A stretch of DNA of 64,000 nucleotides from Actinophytocola xanthii. GTDB taxonomy: Bacteria; Actinomycetota; Actinomycetes; Mycobacteriales; Pseudonocardiaceae. The stretch spans positions 112,680 to 176,679 of the forward strand of contig NZ_MSIE01000015.1 in NCBI RefSeq assembly GCF_001921205.1, given 5' to 3'. Below are positions 1-9,316 of this stretch, piece by piece. Under the pieces are notes generated by a model that searched no databases, had not been told where the DNA came from, and was given only the letters and a program-made list of their open reading frames with translations. A program made the translations under genes and the position numbers. Numbering within the stretch: position 1 is the first letter of the stretch; each line of letters opens with the position of its first letter.

Positions 1-2
1 CC

Positions 3-236
3 GGCCGCCGGCTCGACGGTCTGCAGGACGAGCCGACCGGGGAGATCGTGCTGCCCGGCCACACCCGGCTACGGGTGCTGGCGGTGGAGCGCGAACCACT
101 CCACCGGGTGCTGCTCGCCGAGGACGGCGCCGCGCCAGACGCCGCGCTGGCCAGGCTCCGTGCGGCGGCCACCAAGCGGACGGCGGAGCCGGGGACCGCG
201 ACGACCAGATGGTTCGGCCCACTGCCGGCCGCGTGA
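3..236 (+). CDS. C-terminal fragment, possible ADP-ribosyltransferase fold
   Basis: The open frame enters from the left edge and stops at 234-236, so only the last 77 codons are visible. The segment EIVLPGHTRLRVLAVE followed by HRVLLAE resembles the closing beta-strands of ADP-ribosyltransferase exoenzyme-like domains, where a strand ending in a Leu-Pro pair precedes a short charged strand. This rests on pattern only and the catalytic residues lie outside the window. The next gene starts 11 bases downstream on the same strand, so the two are probably co-transcribed with the AAA gene that follows. Any other secreted-effector fold with a similar C-terminus remains possible. Confidence 0.4.
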   Translation, partial: GRRLDGLQDEPTGEIVLPGHTRLRVLAVEREPLHRVLLAEDGAAPDAALARLRAAATKRTAEPGTATTRWFGPLPAA

Positions 237-246
237 GGGAGGACGA

Positions 247-1110
247 GTGCGCGAACGTACGCATCAGGAGCTGCTGGCCCTGGCCGGCCGGGTACCGGAC
301 GACTGGCTGGTCATCGCCAGGGAGGTGCTCGCGGCCGGGGACACCGCGCGGCTGAGCGGGCTGCGCGCCGCGCTGGCCGCGGCGCGGCCCGCCGACACGG
401 TCCCCGAGCCGGCGCACATGTTCGTCCCGGGGCAGGCCCACGATCACGAACGCGAGGACCGCGCCGTGGTGGAGGCGATCAGGTCCGAGACGGGCGCCGA
501 GGCGTGCTGGGCGACCATGCGTGGCGGCAGTGAACGGGTCTACCTCGTCCAGGCCGGCGCGGGGGCCGACCTGCCGGCCATCACCGTCGCGGCGCATCGG
601 GCGCTCTCCGACACCCCCCGGGTCGAGGTGTTCGCCCGCGACGAGCCGCTGCCCGGCTACCACCAGCTCGCGCTGCGCGCGGCGACCCTGCTCTGGTCGT
701 CGGCGCCGGAGCCGACGATCACCGTTGCCCGCGTCTTCGACGGTGCCGGTGCCGGTGGTCCGTGGTTCGCGCCCGATCACGAGCTGGTCGTGGATCCGGC
801 GGAACGCGCACGACTGCTGGACTTCCTCGGCGGCGGCGAGTTGGTGCTGGCCGCGGACTCGCTGGGGACCGACATCGTCACCGGGGCCGCGGCGGCGGTT
901 CCGGCGAGCCTGCGGTCGGACGGCCGGTGGGTGTGGTCCGACGCGGCCGGCTACTACCTGGACCGCCACCAGCTCGCGCCGGACCCGGGGCTGGCGGAGC
1001 ACGCTATGGGGACCTGGCCCACTGGCCCGCTGAGCCCACTGACCAGGCATCACGTGTGGACGGCGTTGAGCGCGAGCGATCGGGAGGCACCACAGTGGTC
1101 AGCAGGATGA
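247..1110 (+). CDS. Unknown protein upstream of the beta-helix/AAA gene
   Basis: A 287-residue protein that I do not recognise. The start is placed at GTG 247 because a GGGAGGA ribosome site lies just upstream; an in-frame ATG at 160 would overlap the previous gene. It is acidic and soluble with no signal peptide or membrane segment. The middle contains an AMFVPGQ-like loop and several Trp-rich turns, including WSSAPEPTITVARVFDG. The stop (1108-1110) overlaps the start region of the AAA gene, implying translational coupling. The context (possible toxin tail before, EccA-like AAA after) suggests a role in a type VII secretion-like assembly, but nothing in its sequence proves that. Confidence 0.7.
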   Translation: MRERTHQELLALAGRVPDDWLVIAREVLAAGDTARLSGLRAALAAARPADTVPEPAHMFVPGQAHDHEREDRAVVEAIRSETGAEACWATMRGGSERVYLVQAGAGADLPAITVAAHRALSDTPRVEVFARDEPLPGYHQLALRAATLLWSSAPEPTITVARVFDGAGAGGPWFAPDHELVVDPAERARLLDFLGGGELVLAADSLGTDIVTGAAAAVPASLRSDGRWVWSDAAGYYLDRHQLAPDPGLAEHAMGTWPTGPLSPLTRHHVWTALSASDREAPQWSAG

Positions 1111-4100
1111 CCGGAGTCCGCTCCGTGCTCGGGGTCTCGGCGACCGAGCCGGACTGCTATCGCACCATCTCCGACGCCATCAGCGCGGCCCGGGACGGCG
1201 ATGTGATCTCCGTGCGACCAGGTGTCTACCCGGAGTCGGTCGTCCTGGACCGCGACGTCTCGCTGTCCGGCTCGGGGTCGCCCGGCGACGTTCGGGTCGA
1301 GGCGACGGGCGAGCCGGTGCTGCGGGTGGCCGTCGAGCAGGCCGAGGTGTCGGGCATCGAGTTCTCCCACTCCGGCGGCGAGGTCGCGGTGGACGTGAGC
1401 TCCGGCACGCTGCACCTGGACGAGTGCGTGGTGGCGGCCGACTCCGAGGTGGCCGTGGTGTTGCGGAAGGCGGCGATGCTGCGAGCGCGGGACACCGCCG
1501 TGCGGAATCCCGGCGGCGCCGGCGTGCTGGTGTTCGACGGCGCGCGAGCCGAGCTGACCGGGTGCGCGTTCGCGTCGCTGGCGACCACGGCCGTGGTCGC
1601 CCGGTCCGGTGGGGCACCGAGCATGATCGATTGCACGGTGACCGACGCGAAGGGCGCCGTGCTGGCCGCCGACCGCGGTCGCGGCATGCTGCGCGACTGC
1701 CGGATCAGCAACATCTCCGGGCCCGCGATCGTGGTCGAGAGCCACAGCGAGCTGACCGTGACCAGCACCAGGGTGTCCGACGTCGACGGTGTGGCGGTGC
1801 TCGCCGCGGACGGTGCGCGGCCGGTGGTGCGGGACTGCCAGATCGCCGACACCGCCGCGCAGGCGATCGTGGTGGTCTCGCAGGCCGCCATCGAGCTGAA
1901 CCGCGTCCGGGTCGAACGCGCGGGCGGGCACGCGGTGCAGGTGTTGGCCGACGCGCACGCCGAGGCGACCGACTGCTCGTTCGTCGGCTCGCGGCACGAC
2001 GCGGTGCTGGCCAGCGCGGACGGCACGGTCCTGGTGGTCGACACCGAGATCATCGGCGGGGCGGGCGGTGGTGTCGTCGTCGAGGAGGACGCGCGGGCGA
2101 CCGTGCGGGACAGCCGGGTGGTCGGCACCGCCGGTGTCGGCATGACCGCACGCGGCAATGCCGGGCTGACGGTCGACGGCGGCGAGGTACGGGAGTGCCA
2201 GGGCGGCCTGAGCTGGCAGGACCACGCGGGAGGCTCGATCACCGGCTGCGCGGTGCGGGACAACCTCGGTGAGGGGATCTCCGTGCTCTCCGACCAGCCG
2301 GTGGAGGTCGTCGACTGCGACACCGAACGCGCGTCCGGCCTGGACACGGGAAGGACCGGTGGTGCCACCGGGTCGACCGTCGCACCCACCCCGTCCACCT
2401 CGGAGGAGCGGGGCCAGGAGCCGGCGACCGGCGACGGCGGCCATGACGAGTTGGACCGCCTGCTGGCGGAGCTGGCCGACCTCGTGGGGCTGGACGGGGT
2501 GAAGCGCGAGGTTGAGACGTTGGTGCGGCTGCACCAGATGTCCGAGCGCCGCGCCGCCGCCGGGCTGCCGTCCCCACCGCTGTCGCGGCATCTGGTGTTC
2601 ACCGGCGCCCCCGGCACCGGCAAGACGACGGTGGCCAGGCTGTACGGCCAGATCCTCGCCGCGCTCGGCGTGCTTCCGTCCGGGCAGTTGGTCGAGGTGT
2701 CCCGGCCGGACCTGGTGGCGTCGGTGATCGGCGGAACGGCGATCAAGACCACCGAGATGTTCACCAAGGCCATCGGTGGCGTGTTGTTCATCGACGAGGC
2801 GTACACGCTGTCGGCCGGCAACGGCAGCGGTGGCGGGCCGGACTTCGGCCGGGAGGCGATCGACACGCTGGTGAAGCTGATGGAGGACCACCGCGACGAG
2901 GTCGTAGTGATCGTCGCCGGCTACACCAACGACATGCGCAACTTCCTGGCCGCGAACCCCGGTCTGTCGTCCCGGTTCTCCCGCACCATCGAGTTCGCCG
3001 ACTACTCCTCCGCGGAGCTCGTCACCATCGTCGAGGGTCTGTGCCGCGGGCACGACTACCGGTTGGAGTTCGAGACCAGGGCGGCGTTGCACACCTACTT
3101 CACGCACCTGCCGCGCGACGCCGCGTTCGGCAACGGCCGCACCGCGCGGAAGGTGTTCGAGGAGATGCTCGGACGCCAGGCCTACCGGTTGGCCGAGGCG
3201 CCCGACGCCAACCACATCGCGCTGACCAGGCTCATGCCGGAGGACCTCGGCCCGTTGCCGGGTTCGTCGGTCGGTGCCGGCGCCGGGCGGGTGGACGAGG
3301 AACGTGTCGAGCAGCTGCTCGACACGTTGCGTGGCCTGGTCGGCCTGCACGAGGTGAAGGACGAGGTGTCGGCGATGGTCGACCTCCTCGCCTCCGCGCG
3401 GCGGCGGCAGGCGATGGGGTTGCCGGCACCGCCGCTGAGCCGGCACCTGGTCTTCGCCGGCCCGCCCGGCACCGGCAAGACGACCGTGGCCCGCCTGTAC
3501 GGATCGCTGCTCGCCGCGCTGGGCGTGCTGGCGCAGGGCCAGGTCACCGAGGTCTCCCGGGCGGACCTGGTCGGCGAGTACGTCGGCCATACCGCGCGGC
3601 GCACCACCGAGGCGTTCGACCGGGCGCGCGGCGGTGTGCTGTTCATCGACGAGGCGTACACGCTGTCCTCGGGCCGGGGCAGCGGGCCCGACTTCGGCCG
3701 GGAGGCGATCGACACGCTGGTGAAGCTGATGGAGGACCACCGCGACGAGGTCGTGGTCATCGCCGCCGGGTACGAGCGGGAGATGGCCGGGTTTCTCGCG
3801 GCCAATCCCGGCCTGTCCTCCCGGTTCTCCCACCGCGTCCGGTTCGCCGACTACTCGCCGGACGAGCTGGTCACCATCGTCAACCAGCACGCGACCGACG
3901 TCGGCTACGAATGCTCCGGCCCCACCGTCGCCTCACTCCGCGCTCACTTCGCCACCATGCGCCGGGGAGAGTCGTTCGGAAACGGCCGCTACGCCAGGCA
4001 ACTTCTCGACTCGACCATCGCCAACCACGCTCGGCGTACCCGCACCCTGGTCGACCCCACGATGGACGACCTGTGCCTGCTGCTGCCCGAGGACGTGCCG

Positions 4101-4163
4101 GCACCCCCTGGGCCGGAGGCCGGCTCCGAGCCGGCGCCGCGGCGCGCGTTCGGGCAGGGCTAG
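1095..4163 (+). CDS. Parallel beta-helix protein with two CbxX/EccA-type AAA+ domains
   Basis: A 1,022-residue protein. Residues about 10-410 are right-handed beta-helix (pectin-lyase-like) repeats. Two AAA+ modules of the CbxX/CfqX class follow, the family that includes EccA of type VII secretion. Walker A motifs GAPGTGKT (near residue 504) and GPPGTGKT (near 789), Walker B GGVLFIDEAYTL in both, and a candidate arginine finger in SSRFS are visible. The two AAA copies are highly similar, pointing to internal duplication. GTG 1095 has GGGAGG seven bases upstream; ATG 1107 overlaps the previous stop as ATGA and is an alternative. It probably remodels partner proteins in the cytoplasm; the beta-helix may bind the substrate. 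Confidence 0.9.
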   Translation: MVSRMTGVRSVLGVSATEPDCYRTISDAISAARDGDVISVRPGVYPESVVLDRDVSLSGSGSPGDVRVEATGEPVLRVAVEQAEVSGIEFSHSGGEVAVDVSSGTLHLDECVVAADSEVAVVLRKAAMLRARDTAVRNPGGAGVLVFDGARAELTGCAFASLATTAVVARSGGAPSMIDCTVTDAKGAVLAADRGRGMLRDCRISNISGPAIVVESHSELTVTSTRVSDVDGVAVLAADGARPVVRDCQIADTAAQAIVVVSQAAIELNRVRVERAGGHAVQVLADAHAEATDCSFVGSRHDAVLASADGTVLVVDTEIIGGAGGGVVVEEDARATVRDSRVVGTAGVGMTARGNAGLTVDGGEVRECQGGLSWQDHAGGSITGCAVRDNLGEGISVLSDQPVEVVDCDTERASGLDTGRTGGATGSTVAPTPSTSEERGQEPATGDGGHDELDRLLAELADLVGLDGVKREVETLVRLHQMSERRAAAGLPSPPLSRHLVFTGAPGTGKTTVARLYGQILAALGVLPSGQLVEVSRPDLVASVIGGTAIKTTEMFTKAIGGVLFIDEAYTLSAGNGSGGGPDFGREAIDTLVKLMEDHRDEVVVIVAGYTNDMRNFLAANPGLSSRFSRTIEFADYSSAELVTIVEGLCRGHDYRLEFETRAALHTYFTHLPRDAAFGNGRTARKVFEEMLGRQAYRLAEAPDANHIALTRLMPEDLGPLPGSSVGAGAGRVDEERVEQLLDTLRGLVGLHEVKDEVSAMVDLLASARRRQAMGLPAPPLSRHLVFAGPPGTGKTTVARLYGSLLAALGVLAQGQVTEVSRADLVGEYVGHTARRTTEAFDRARGGVLFIDEAYTLSSGRGSGPDFGREAIDTLVKLMEDHRDEVVVIAAGYEREMAGFLAANPGLSSRFSHRVRFADYSPDELVTIVNQHATDVGYECSGPTVASLRAHFATMRRGESFGNGRYARQLLDSTIANHARRTRTLVDPTMDDLCLLLPEDVPAPPGPEAGSEPAPRRAFGQG

Positions 4164-4228
4164 GGCGCGTCCGCGCAGTCCCGGTCGATGGGCTTCGTGA
4201 TCCAGGTCGTCGCCCTGGTCAACGGACG

Positions 4229-6094
4229 TCAGCGCAGGTCGTTGCAGGACGCCGCGTGCTCGTCCTTGGCCGCGCCGGCCTCCCAGCGCACGTTGTCGAA
4301 CGTGGCCTCGAACGGTTGCGTGGTGAGGAAGAGGAACGGTGTGTTGACCTTCCTCGGGTCCAGGCCGGCCGAGACGAAGCAGGACAGGGGAATCGTGATG
4401 GTCGCCCGCTGCCCAGGGGTGAGGTCCGCGGTCAGGCTGGTGACCGGAAGCTCGGCACCGCAAGGGTATCCACAGTGGATCGCGACCTTCGTGGCGCCGG
4501 CCGCGGGCCGGTGCACCGTCACGTCGAAGACCAACGCTCCGTCAGCGTCCACGTAGGACTTCAGGTCGCGCCCCTCGACGGCCTGGAGGTAGACCTGAGC
4601 GGTCTTGACACTCCGCCAGGCGACCCGCAGTCCGTCCGGGCTCGCCGAGGACGCGACGATCGCGCCGGCACCCGTGCCGGCCGCATCGAGCTCGACGGGA
4701 ACCCAGTTGTCCTGCTGCGTGGCGACGAACCCGGTCCACGGTGGGACCGGCGCGTCGTCGAACACCTGCACCGGCGCCAGATCCTCGGCTCGGGGAGCGC
4801 TGGTCGGGGTGGCGGCGGCGGAGCTGCCCTGGCCGCCGGAGGTGGACACCATCGTCATGGCCGTGCCGATGGCGACCACGGCGGCGATCGCCGCCGGCAC
4901 CAACCACCTGCGGCGCGACCGCCTGCGGAACGGCACCGGGCCGGTGGCCGCGCCCGCCGGAACCAGACCTCCCGGCGGGGTCGCGGGGCCGAGGGCCGGC
5001 GCGGTGAACGGCACCCGAGCGCCGCCGGGTGGCGTCGCGCTCATGGCACCGGCCACGGCGGCCGCACCGAGCGCCACGGTGAGCTTCGGATGCAGGGTGA
5101 CCCGTACCGGCTTACCGAACGTGTTCGAGACCAGTTGCGCCACCAGCGGAATACGGGAGGAGCCGCCGGCGAGCAACACGGCGGACAGGTCGTCCGGGCG
5201 CAGCCCGGCGGACATGATCGTCCGGTTCAGCGCGGCGGTGGTCAGCTGCACCGAGGAACGGATCATGTCGTTGAACTCCAGGCGCGTGACCAGAACCTCC
5301 CGAGGACCGGACGGCAGCGGGACGGACAGCCGCACATCCGGCTCGATGGACAGGTCCTGTTTCGCCTCCGAGCACATCGTGCGAATCCGGGCAAGGACGG
5401 TTGCCGACTCCGGATCCGCCGGGTCCAGCTCGCTGATGGCGCCGTCCAGCCGGTTGTCCAGATGGGCGAGGAGCGTCTCGTCGAAGTCGACGCCGCCCAT
5501 GTGCTCGATGCCCTCCGGCGTCCCGAGGATCTCCATTCCGCCGTTGCGCACCCGCAGGATCGTCGTGTCGAACGTGCCGCCGCCCAGGTCGTAGACGGCG
5601 ACCACCTCGCCGTCACCGAGCCGACGTTCCGCCGAGTAGTGGGTCGCCGCCGCCTCCGGCTCGGTGAGCAGGCGGTAGTTGGTCACGCCCGCCATCTTGG
5701 GTACCTCGGCGAAATGCTCGCGCCGGTAGGGCCCCCAGATGGCCGGACACGTCAGCACGATCGAGGCCGGCGGTGCGCCGGCCCAGGTGGTCACGGCCGC
5801 GAGCACGTCGCGCAGCTGCGCCGACATCAACATGCTCACCGAGTACGGGGCGCCGTCGAGCACGATCGGGGTCGGATCGCCGAGACGTCGCTTGAAACCA
5901 CGGGCGACGTGCGCCGGGTTGCTCGCGGTTTCGAGCGCCGCAGTCCCGGTCAACAGAGTGCCGTCCGGAGCCCGGCGCACGACCGACGGCACCACCAGCT
6001 CAGCGCTCAGCGGAACCATCCGCGTTCCGTTCGGGCCGCTGACGGCGGCCGACGTGAACGACGTGCCGAGATCGATACCAACGCCGTAGCCCAT
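4229..6094 (-). CDS. Membrane-anchored Hsp70/DnaK-family protein
   Basis: A 621-residue Hsp70-family protein. The nucleotide-binding domain (about 1-350) has the phosphate-1 loop GIDLGTSFTS, the phosphate-2 loop YDLGGGTFD and the adenosine loop LLAGGSSRIP. In place of a normal substrate-binding domain there is a Pro/Gly-rich linker, a basic RRRSRRR stop-transfer patch, one transmembrane helix (about 397-416) and roughly 205 residues that should lie outside the cell. Start ATG 6094 is preferred over an upstream ATG because a GAGGAGG site lies seven bases before it. It converges on the beta-helix/AAA gene and diverges from the sensor stub. This is a transmembrane chaperone-like or sensor protein, not housekeeping DnaK. 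Confidence 0.9.
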   Translation of the reverse strand: MGYGVGIDLGTSFTSAAVSGPNGTRMVPLSAELVVPSVVRRAPDGTLLTGTAALETASNPAHVARGFKRRLGDPTPIVLDGAPYSVSMLMSAQLRDVLAAVTTWAGAPPASIVLTCPAIWGPYRREHFAEVPKMAGVTNYRLLTEPEAAATHYSAERRLGDGEVVAVYDLGGGTFDTTILRVRNGGMEILGTPEGIEHMGGVDFDETLLAHLDNRLDGAISELDPADPESATVLARIRTMCSEAKQDLSIEPDVRLSVPLPSGPREVLVTRLEFNDMIRSSVQLTTAALNRTIMSAGLRPDDLSAVLLAGGSSRIPLVAQLVSNTFGKPVRVTLHPKLTVALGAAAVAGAMSATPPGGARVPFTAPALGPATPPGGLVPAGAATGPVPFRRRSRRRWLVPAAIAAVVAIGTAMTMVSTSGGQGSSAAATPTSAPRAEDLAPVQVFDDAPVPPWTGFVATQQDNWVPVELDAAGTGAGAIVASSASPDGLRVAWRSVKTAQVYLQAVEGRDLKSYVDADGALVFDVTVHRPAAGATKVAIHCGYPCGAELPVTSLTADLTPGQRATITIPLSCFVSAGLDPRKVNTPFLFLTTQPFEATFDNVRWEAGAAKDEHAASCNDLR

Positions 6095-6187
6095 AGCACG
6101 CCTCCTCACCTGCCTGTGTCACGACGCAGGCAGAACAACCGAACACACCACGCGTCAAGCAGGTTCAACGTATCCGTTGCGGGGGGC

Positions 6188-6197
6188 GGGATATCCC
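6188..6197. promoter_or_regulatory. GGGATATCCC palindrome, candidate operator
   Basis: A perfect 10-base palindrome in the 107-base gap between the divergent Hsp70 gene and the sensor-stub gene. The same decamer occurs at 11511-11520 upstream of the sigma factor and at 58157-58166 upstream of the oxygenase. Its location suits control of both divergent genes. The cognate regulator is unknown; the NarL-type regulator encoded at 6786-7451 is a natural candidate by proximity. Confidence 0.45.
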
Positions 6198-6201
6198 TAC
6201 C

Positions 6202-6795
6202 TTGCCCGAGGGGACTGCACCCTTGCCCGTTTGTCCCGGACCTAGCACCCTTGGTGGGGTGGCAGGCGTCACCGAGTGGTTTCCTGGGTGGGCGGGGCGC
6301 CTGCGGGCACCCCGTTCCCATGACGTCGAGTTCCGACTGGGTCTGGAACGAACGCTGCACGACGAGGTTGCCGTGAGCCTGTCCGCGATGGTGGTCCAAC
6401 TGGATCTGCTCGCCGGGACGACGTGCCCGGACCCGGCCCTCGCGGCCCGGATCGACGTGGCGCGCTCGGCCATCTGCGACGCCGTCGAGGAGGTCCGCCG
6501 GTTGGGCAGGGTGCTGTTCTCGCCGGTGCTTCGGGGTGGCGGGATGGCGAACGCCGTGCGCGCGGCCGCCGAGCACGGTGAGCTCCAGCTGCGGCTGGAC
6601 CTTCCCGACCACGACTTCGATCTGGCGGCACAGAAGAGGATCGGCCTGCTCGTCGTCGACCGTCTGCATGCGTTGCGGCCCAACACCCGGGTGCGGGTGC
6701 GGGTGCGAGGCAGGAGGTTCGTTCGGGTGTCCATTATCGAGAGACCGCCGGGACGGCGGGAACGGCGTTACTGGGCGGTGATGACGTGCGGGTAG
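6202..6795 (+). CDS. NarL-type histidine-kinase-like stub (dimerisation domain only)
   Basis: Residues around LERTLHDEVAVSLSAMVVQL match the H-box of HisKA_3 (NarL/DesK-type) kinases with the His-Asp pair present. The protein then ends after about 100 more residues with no N, G1 or G2 boxes, so it cannot bind ATP in the normal way. The TTG at 6202 gives 197 residues; GTG 6259 is a plausible shorter start. Its stop overlaps the response-regulator start at 6786, so the two are translationally coupled. It may be a phosphotransfer or decoy partner of the regulator, or a truncated kinase. The high GC3 of the frame supports real coding. Confidence 0.7.
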   Translation: MPEGTAPLPVCPGPSTLGGVAGVTEWFPGWAGRLRAPRSHDVEFRLGLERTLHDEVAVSLSAMVVQLDLLAGTTCPDPALAARIDVARSAICDAVEEVRRLGRVLFSPVLRGGGMANAVRAAAEHGELQLRLDLPDHDFDLAAQKRIGLLVVDRLHALRPNTRVRVRVRGRRFVRVSIIERPPGRRERRYWAVMTCG

Positions 6796-7451
6796 CGATC
6801 GCCGAGGACGGCGCGTTGTTCAGGGAAGGCCTGGTGCTGCTGCTGAAAGCCGCGGGGCACGAGGTCGTCGCCTGTGTCGGCGACGGCGACACCCTGTTCA
6901 AGGTCGCGTTGACCGAGCCGGTGGACGTCGCGATCCTGGACGTGCGGATGCCGCCCGAGCCCGACGGCGGTCTGGTGACCGCGGAACGCATCCGCGCGTC
7001 CCGCCCGGACGTCGGGCTGCTGCTGCTGTCCCACTACGCGGAGACGCACTACCTGATGCGGGTTCTGGAGATCGGGGCCGAAGGCATCGGCTACCGGCTC
7101 AAGGAGCGCGTCGCCGGTCTACAGGTGCTCACCGACACGCTGAATCGGATCGTGGACCGCGAGATCGTCATCGAACCCGTGCTGGCCAAACGGCTCGTGC
7201 AGGGATCGCCCAGCAACGAGGGCAGTGCCATGGCATCGCTGACCGAACGCGAGTGCGACGTGCTGCGGTTGATGGCGGAAGGACGGACGAACAACGCGAT
7301 CGCCGGCGAGCTGTTCGTCTCCGCCAAGGTGGTGGAGAAGCACATCGCGTCGATCTTCGTGAAGCTCGGTCTGCCCGACGACCAGGCCGTGCACCACCGG
7401 CGAGTGCTGGCCGTGCTCGCCTACCTGCGGGCAAAGCACATCGACGGATAG
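6786..7451 (+). CDS. NarL/LuxR-family response regulator
   Basis: A 221-residue two-domain regulator. The receiver domain has acidic residues at AEDG, the phospho-acceptor Asp in VDVAILDVRMPP (about residue 56) and a late conserved Lys (RLKE). The C-terminal LuxR-type helix-turn-helix spans LTERECDVLRLMAEGRTN through VEKHIASIFVKL. Start GTG 6786 overlaps the upstream stub by ten bases. It sits in a run of three kinase-like genes (stub, kinase-like without histidine, and the convergent intact kinase at 9294-10241), any of which could be its partner. Confidence 0.95.
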   Translation: MRVAIAEDGALFREGLVLLLKAAGHEVVACVGDGDTLFKVALTEPVDVAILDVRMPPEPDGGLVTAERIRASRPDVGLLLLSHYAETHYLMRVLEIGAEGIGYRLKERVAGLQVLTDTLNRIVDREIVIEPVLAKRLVQGSPSNEGSAMASLTERECDVLRLMAEGRTNNAIAGELFVSAKVVEKHIASIFVKLGLPDDQAVHHRRVLAVLAYLRAKHIDG

Positions 7452-7459
7452 CGTCGGCC

Positions 7460-9316
7460 ATGCCGAAGGCACAGTCCCCACACGAGGTCGCCGCGACCGT
7501 GCCGCCGGACCGGCTCGTCGTCGCGCTGGTCCGGAACCTGGCCGAGGCGACCGGTGGTCGGGTGACCTACCGCGTCCCGGTCGAACCCACGGGAGTGCTC
7601 GCACCGATCGCGACGTGGCCGCGGCAGGCGGCCGGCCCGCTCACCGGCGAGACGGCGCGGGAGCCCGTGGCCGGCGGCGGAGTGATCCAGGTCGCGAGCC
7701 CGCGGCGGTGGAGTGGTCGGGAACAGGCGATGCTCCGGGAGACCGCGGGGTGGCTGGGCATGGCGGCGCGGCTGGACCAGCTCGAGGCCGACCGGCACCA
7801 TGCCGCGGTCCGCGCGCGGGATCTGCGCGCCGAGGTTATCGCGGCCCGGGAACGGTCCGCACACGTGCGAACCCTGGAACGGCGCCGGCTCGTCCGGTCG
7901 ATCACCACGACCACCTTGCGAGATCTGGACGATGTCCGCCAGGGGTTGCGGCGGCTGGAGGGCGCGGTCACCGAGGACCCGGCTTCCCTGGCTAGCGAGT
8001 TCGCGATGAGCGAGCTGGCGACCGTGCGGTCCGCAATGGACGAGCTGCTCGACGAGTTCCGCGTCGTCGTACGGGGCGTCTACCCGGCCATGTTGCCCGA
8101 TCGCGGGCCTGGTGCGGCGCTCGAGGAGTTGGCGGCCACGTTGCCCCGACCTGTGCGGTTCACCGGAGGGCTCGGCCGACGAGTCGACTGGCAGATCGAG
8201 TCGGGCTTCTACCACGCGGTGGCGGCGGTGCTGACCGTGCTGTGCGGGAGCGCGGCCGCCGCCGTGCCGCGCTCCGCCGTCGACGTCGCCTTCAGCCGCG
8301 ACGACGCGTTGCGGGCTCGGGTGAGCGCGCCCGTCGGCGGGCTGTCCGCGGCCGAGCTGCGCGGTGCCCTCGGCCACGACGCGGAACGGCTCGCCGTGCT
8401 CGGCGGATCGATGACGAGCGCGGTGATCGACGGTGTGGCCGTGGTCGACGCCGCGGTCGCGGAACGGATCAACCCGAGTGTGCGCGATCCCGTCCCGTCC
8501 CGTTCGGCGCGCAGCGATCTCCACGATCAGGTGCTGGCCCTCGTGCGCAAGGGCCAGCAGGCCGTGGGGGAGGGACCGGCTCGGCGGGGATGGGACGTCA
8601 TCGCGGAACGGCTGACCACGCCGGCGCGGCTGGCCGTGGTTCGCGACCCGGCCCACGCCGGCCCGGCCCGCCCGGTGCGCTCCGGCGTCGTGCTCGTGGA
8701 CGTGGTCGGACCCGCCGACGAGGCACTGGCCAGGGAGCTCCTCGCCGACGGCGGCCCACGGGGATCGATCGACGGGGTGTTGTGCCTGGTCCAGCCGACG
8801 GCCGCGTTTCGGGCGGCACTGCGGTCGGCACCCCAGCGAGTCGTGCTGAGCGAGACGGCGAGCGAGGAGGAACTGGCGCGCGTGCTGGCCGTGCGCGGAC
8901 CGGTGATCGCCGCCCGCCGCGCGCTGGTCTCGGCCCGCGAACTGGCATCCGTTCTGCCCGCGGACGATCCGCTGTTGTGGGAGATCGACCGGATCACCGC
9001 CGCAGGTCACGAGATCGCCGAACTGGACCTTCTGGACGATCTGGAACACGGGGACAACCGACTGTTGCGCGGAGCCGGTTGGGGAGCGGTAGCCGACGCA
9101 GCGCGGCTGCTCGGTGCCCACGGCGCGGATCCGCGCTCCCGTCTCGGCCTCCCCACGGACACCACCGACGACGCCCTGCAGGAGGCCGCCCGGCGGGCGG
9201 TGTGCCGGTGGCGGGCCTACGCCGGGCGCCCCGGAACCGGCGGCCGGGACCGCCTGGCGTGTGAGGTGCTGGCGCGCACGGCGGAGGGGATGATCAGCGA
9301 GGCGCGAATCCGCTGA
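7460..9316 (+). CDS. Degenerate NarL-type sensor-kinase-like protein
   Basis: A 618-residue protein starting at ATG 7460, eight bases after the regulator. A GAF-like N-terminus leads into a helical segment ERRRLVRSITTTTLRDLD where NarL-type kinases carry the His-Asp H-box; no histidine is present there. The following helix VVRGVYPAMLPDRGPGAAL strongly matches the second dimerisation helix of that class. The ATPase half is poorly conserved: I see no clear N box, and the last 250 residues look like an unrelated helical domain. This suggests a pseudokinase modulating the neighbouring regulator. Its end overlaps the convergent intact kinase by 23 bases. Confidence 0.75.
   Translation: MPKAQSPHEVAATVPPDRLVVALVRNLAEATGGRVTYRVPVEPTGVLAPIATWPRQAAGPLTGETAREPVAGGGVIQVASPRRWSGREQAMLRETAGWLGMAARLDQLEADRHHAAVRARDLRAEVIAARERSAHVRTLERRRLVRSITTTTLRDLDDVRQGLRRLEGAVTEDPASLASEFAMSELATVRSAMDELLDEFRVVVRGVYPAMLPDRGPGAALEELAATLPRPVRFTGGLGRRVDWQIESGFYHAVAAVLTVLCGSAAAAVPRSAVDVAFSRDDALRARVSAPVGGLSAAELRGALGHDAERLAVLGGSMTSAVIDGVAVVDAAVAERINPSVRDPVPSRSARSDLHDQVLALVRKGQQAVGEGPARRGWDVIAERLTTPARLAVVRDPAHAGPARPVRSGVVLVDVVGPADEALARELLADGGPRGSIDGVLCLVQPTAAFRAALRSAPQRVVLSETASEEELARVLAVRGPVIAARRALVSARELASVLPADDPLLWEIDRITAAGHEIAELDLLDDLEHGDNRLLRGAGWGAVADAARLLGAHGADPRSRLGLPTDTTDDALQEAARRAVCRWRAYAGRPGTGGRDRLACEVLARTAEGMISEARIR

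Noticed and set aside
1050..3890. A very long open frame antisense to the beta-helix/AAA gene
   Set aside because: It follows from high GC3 on the sense strand; its translation is low-complexity Arg/His/Val-rich and contains no recognisable domain, whereas the sense frame has clear Walker motifs.
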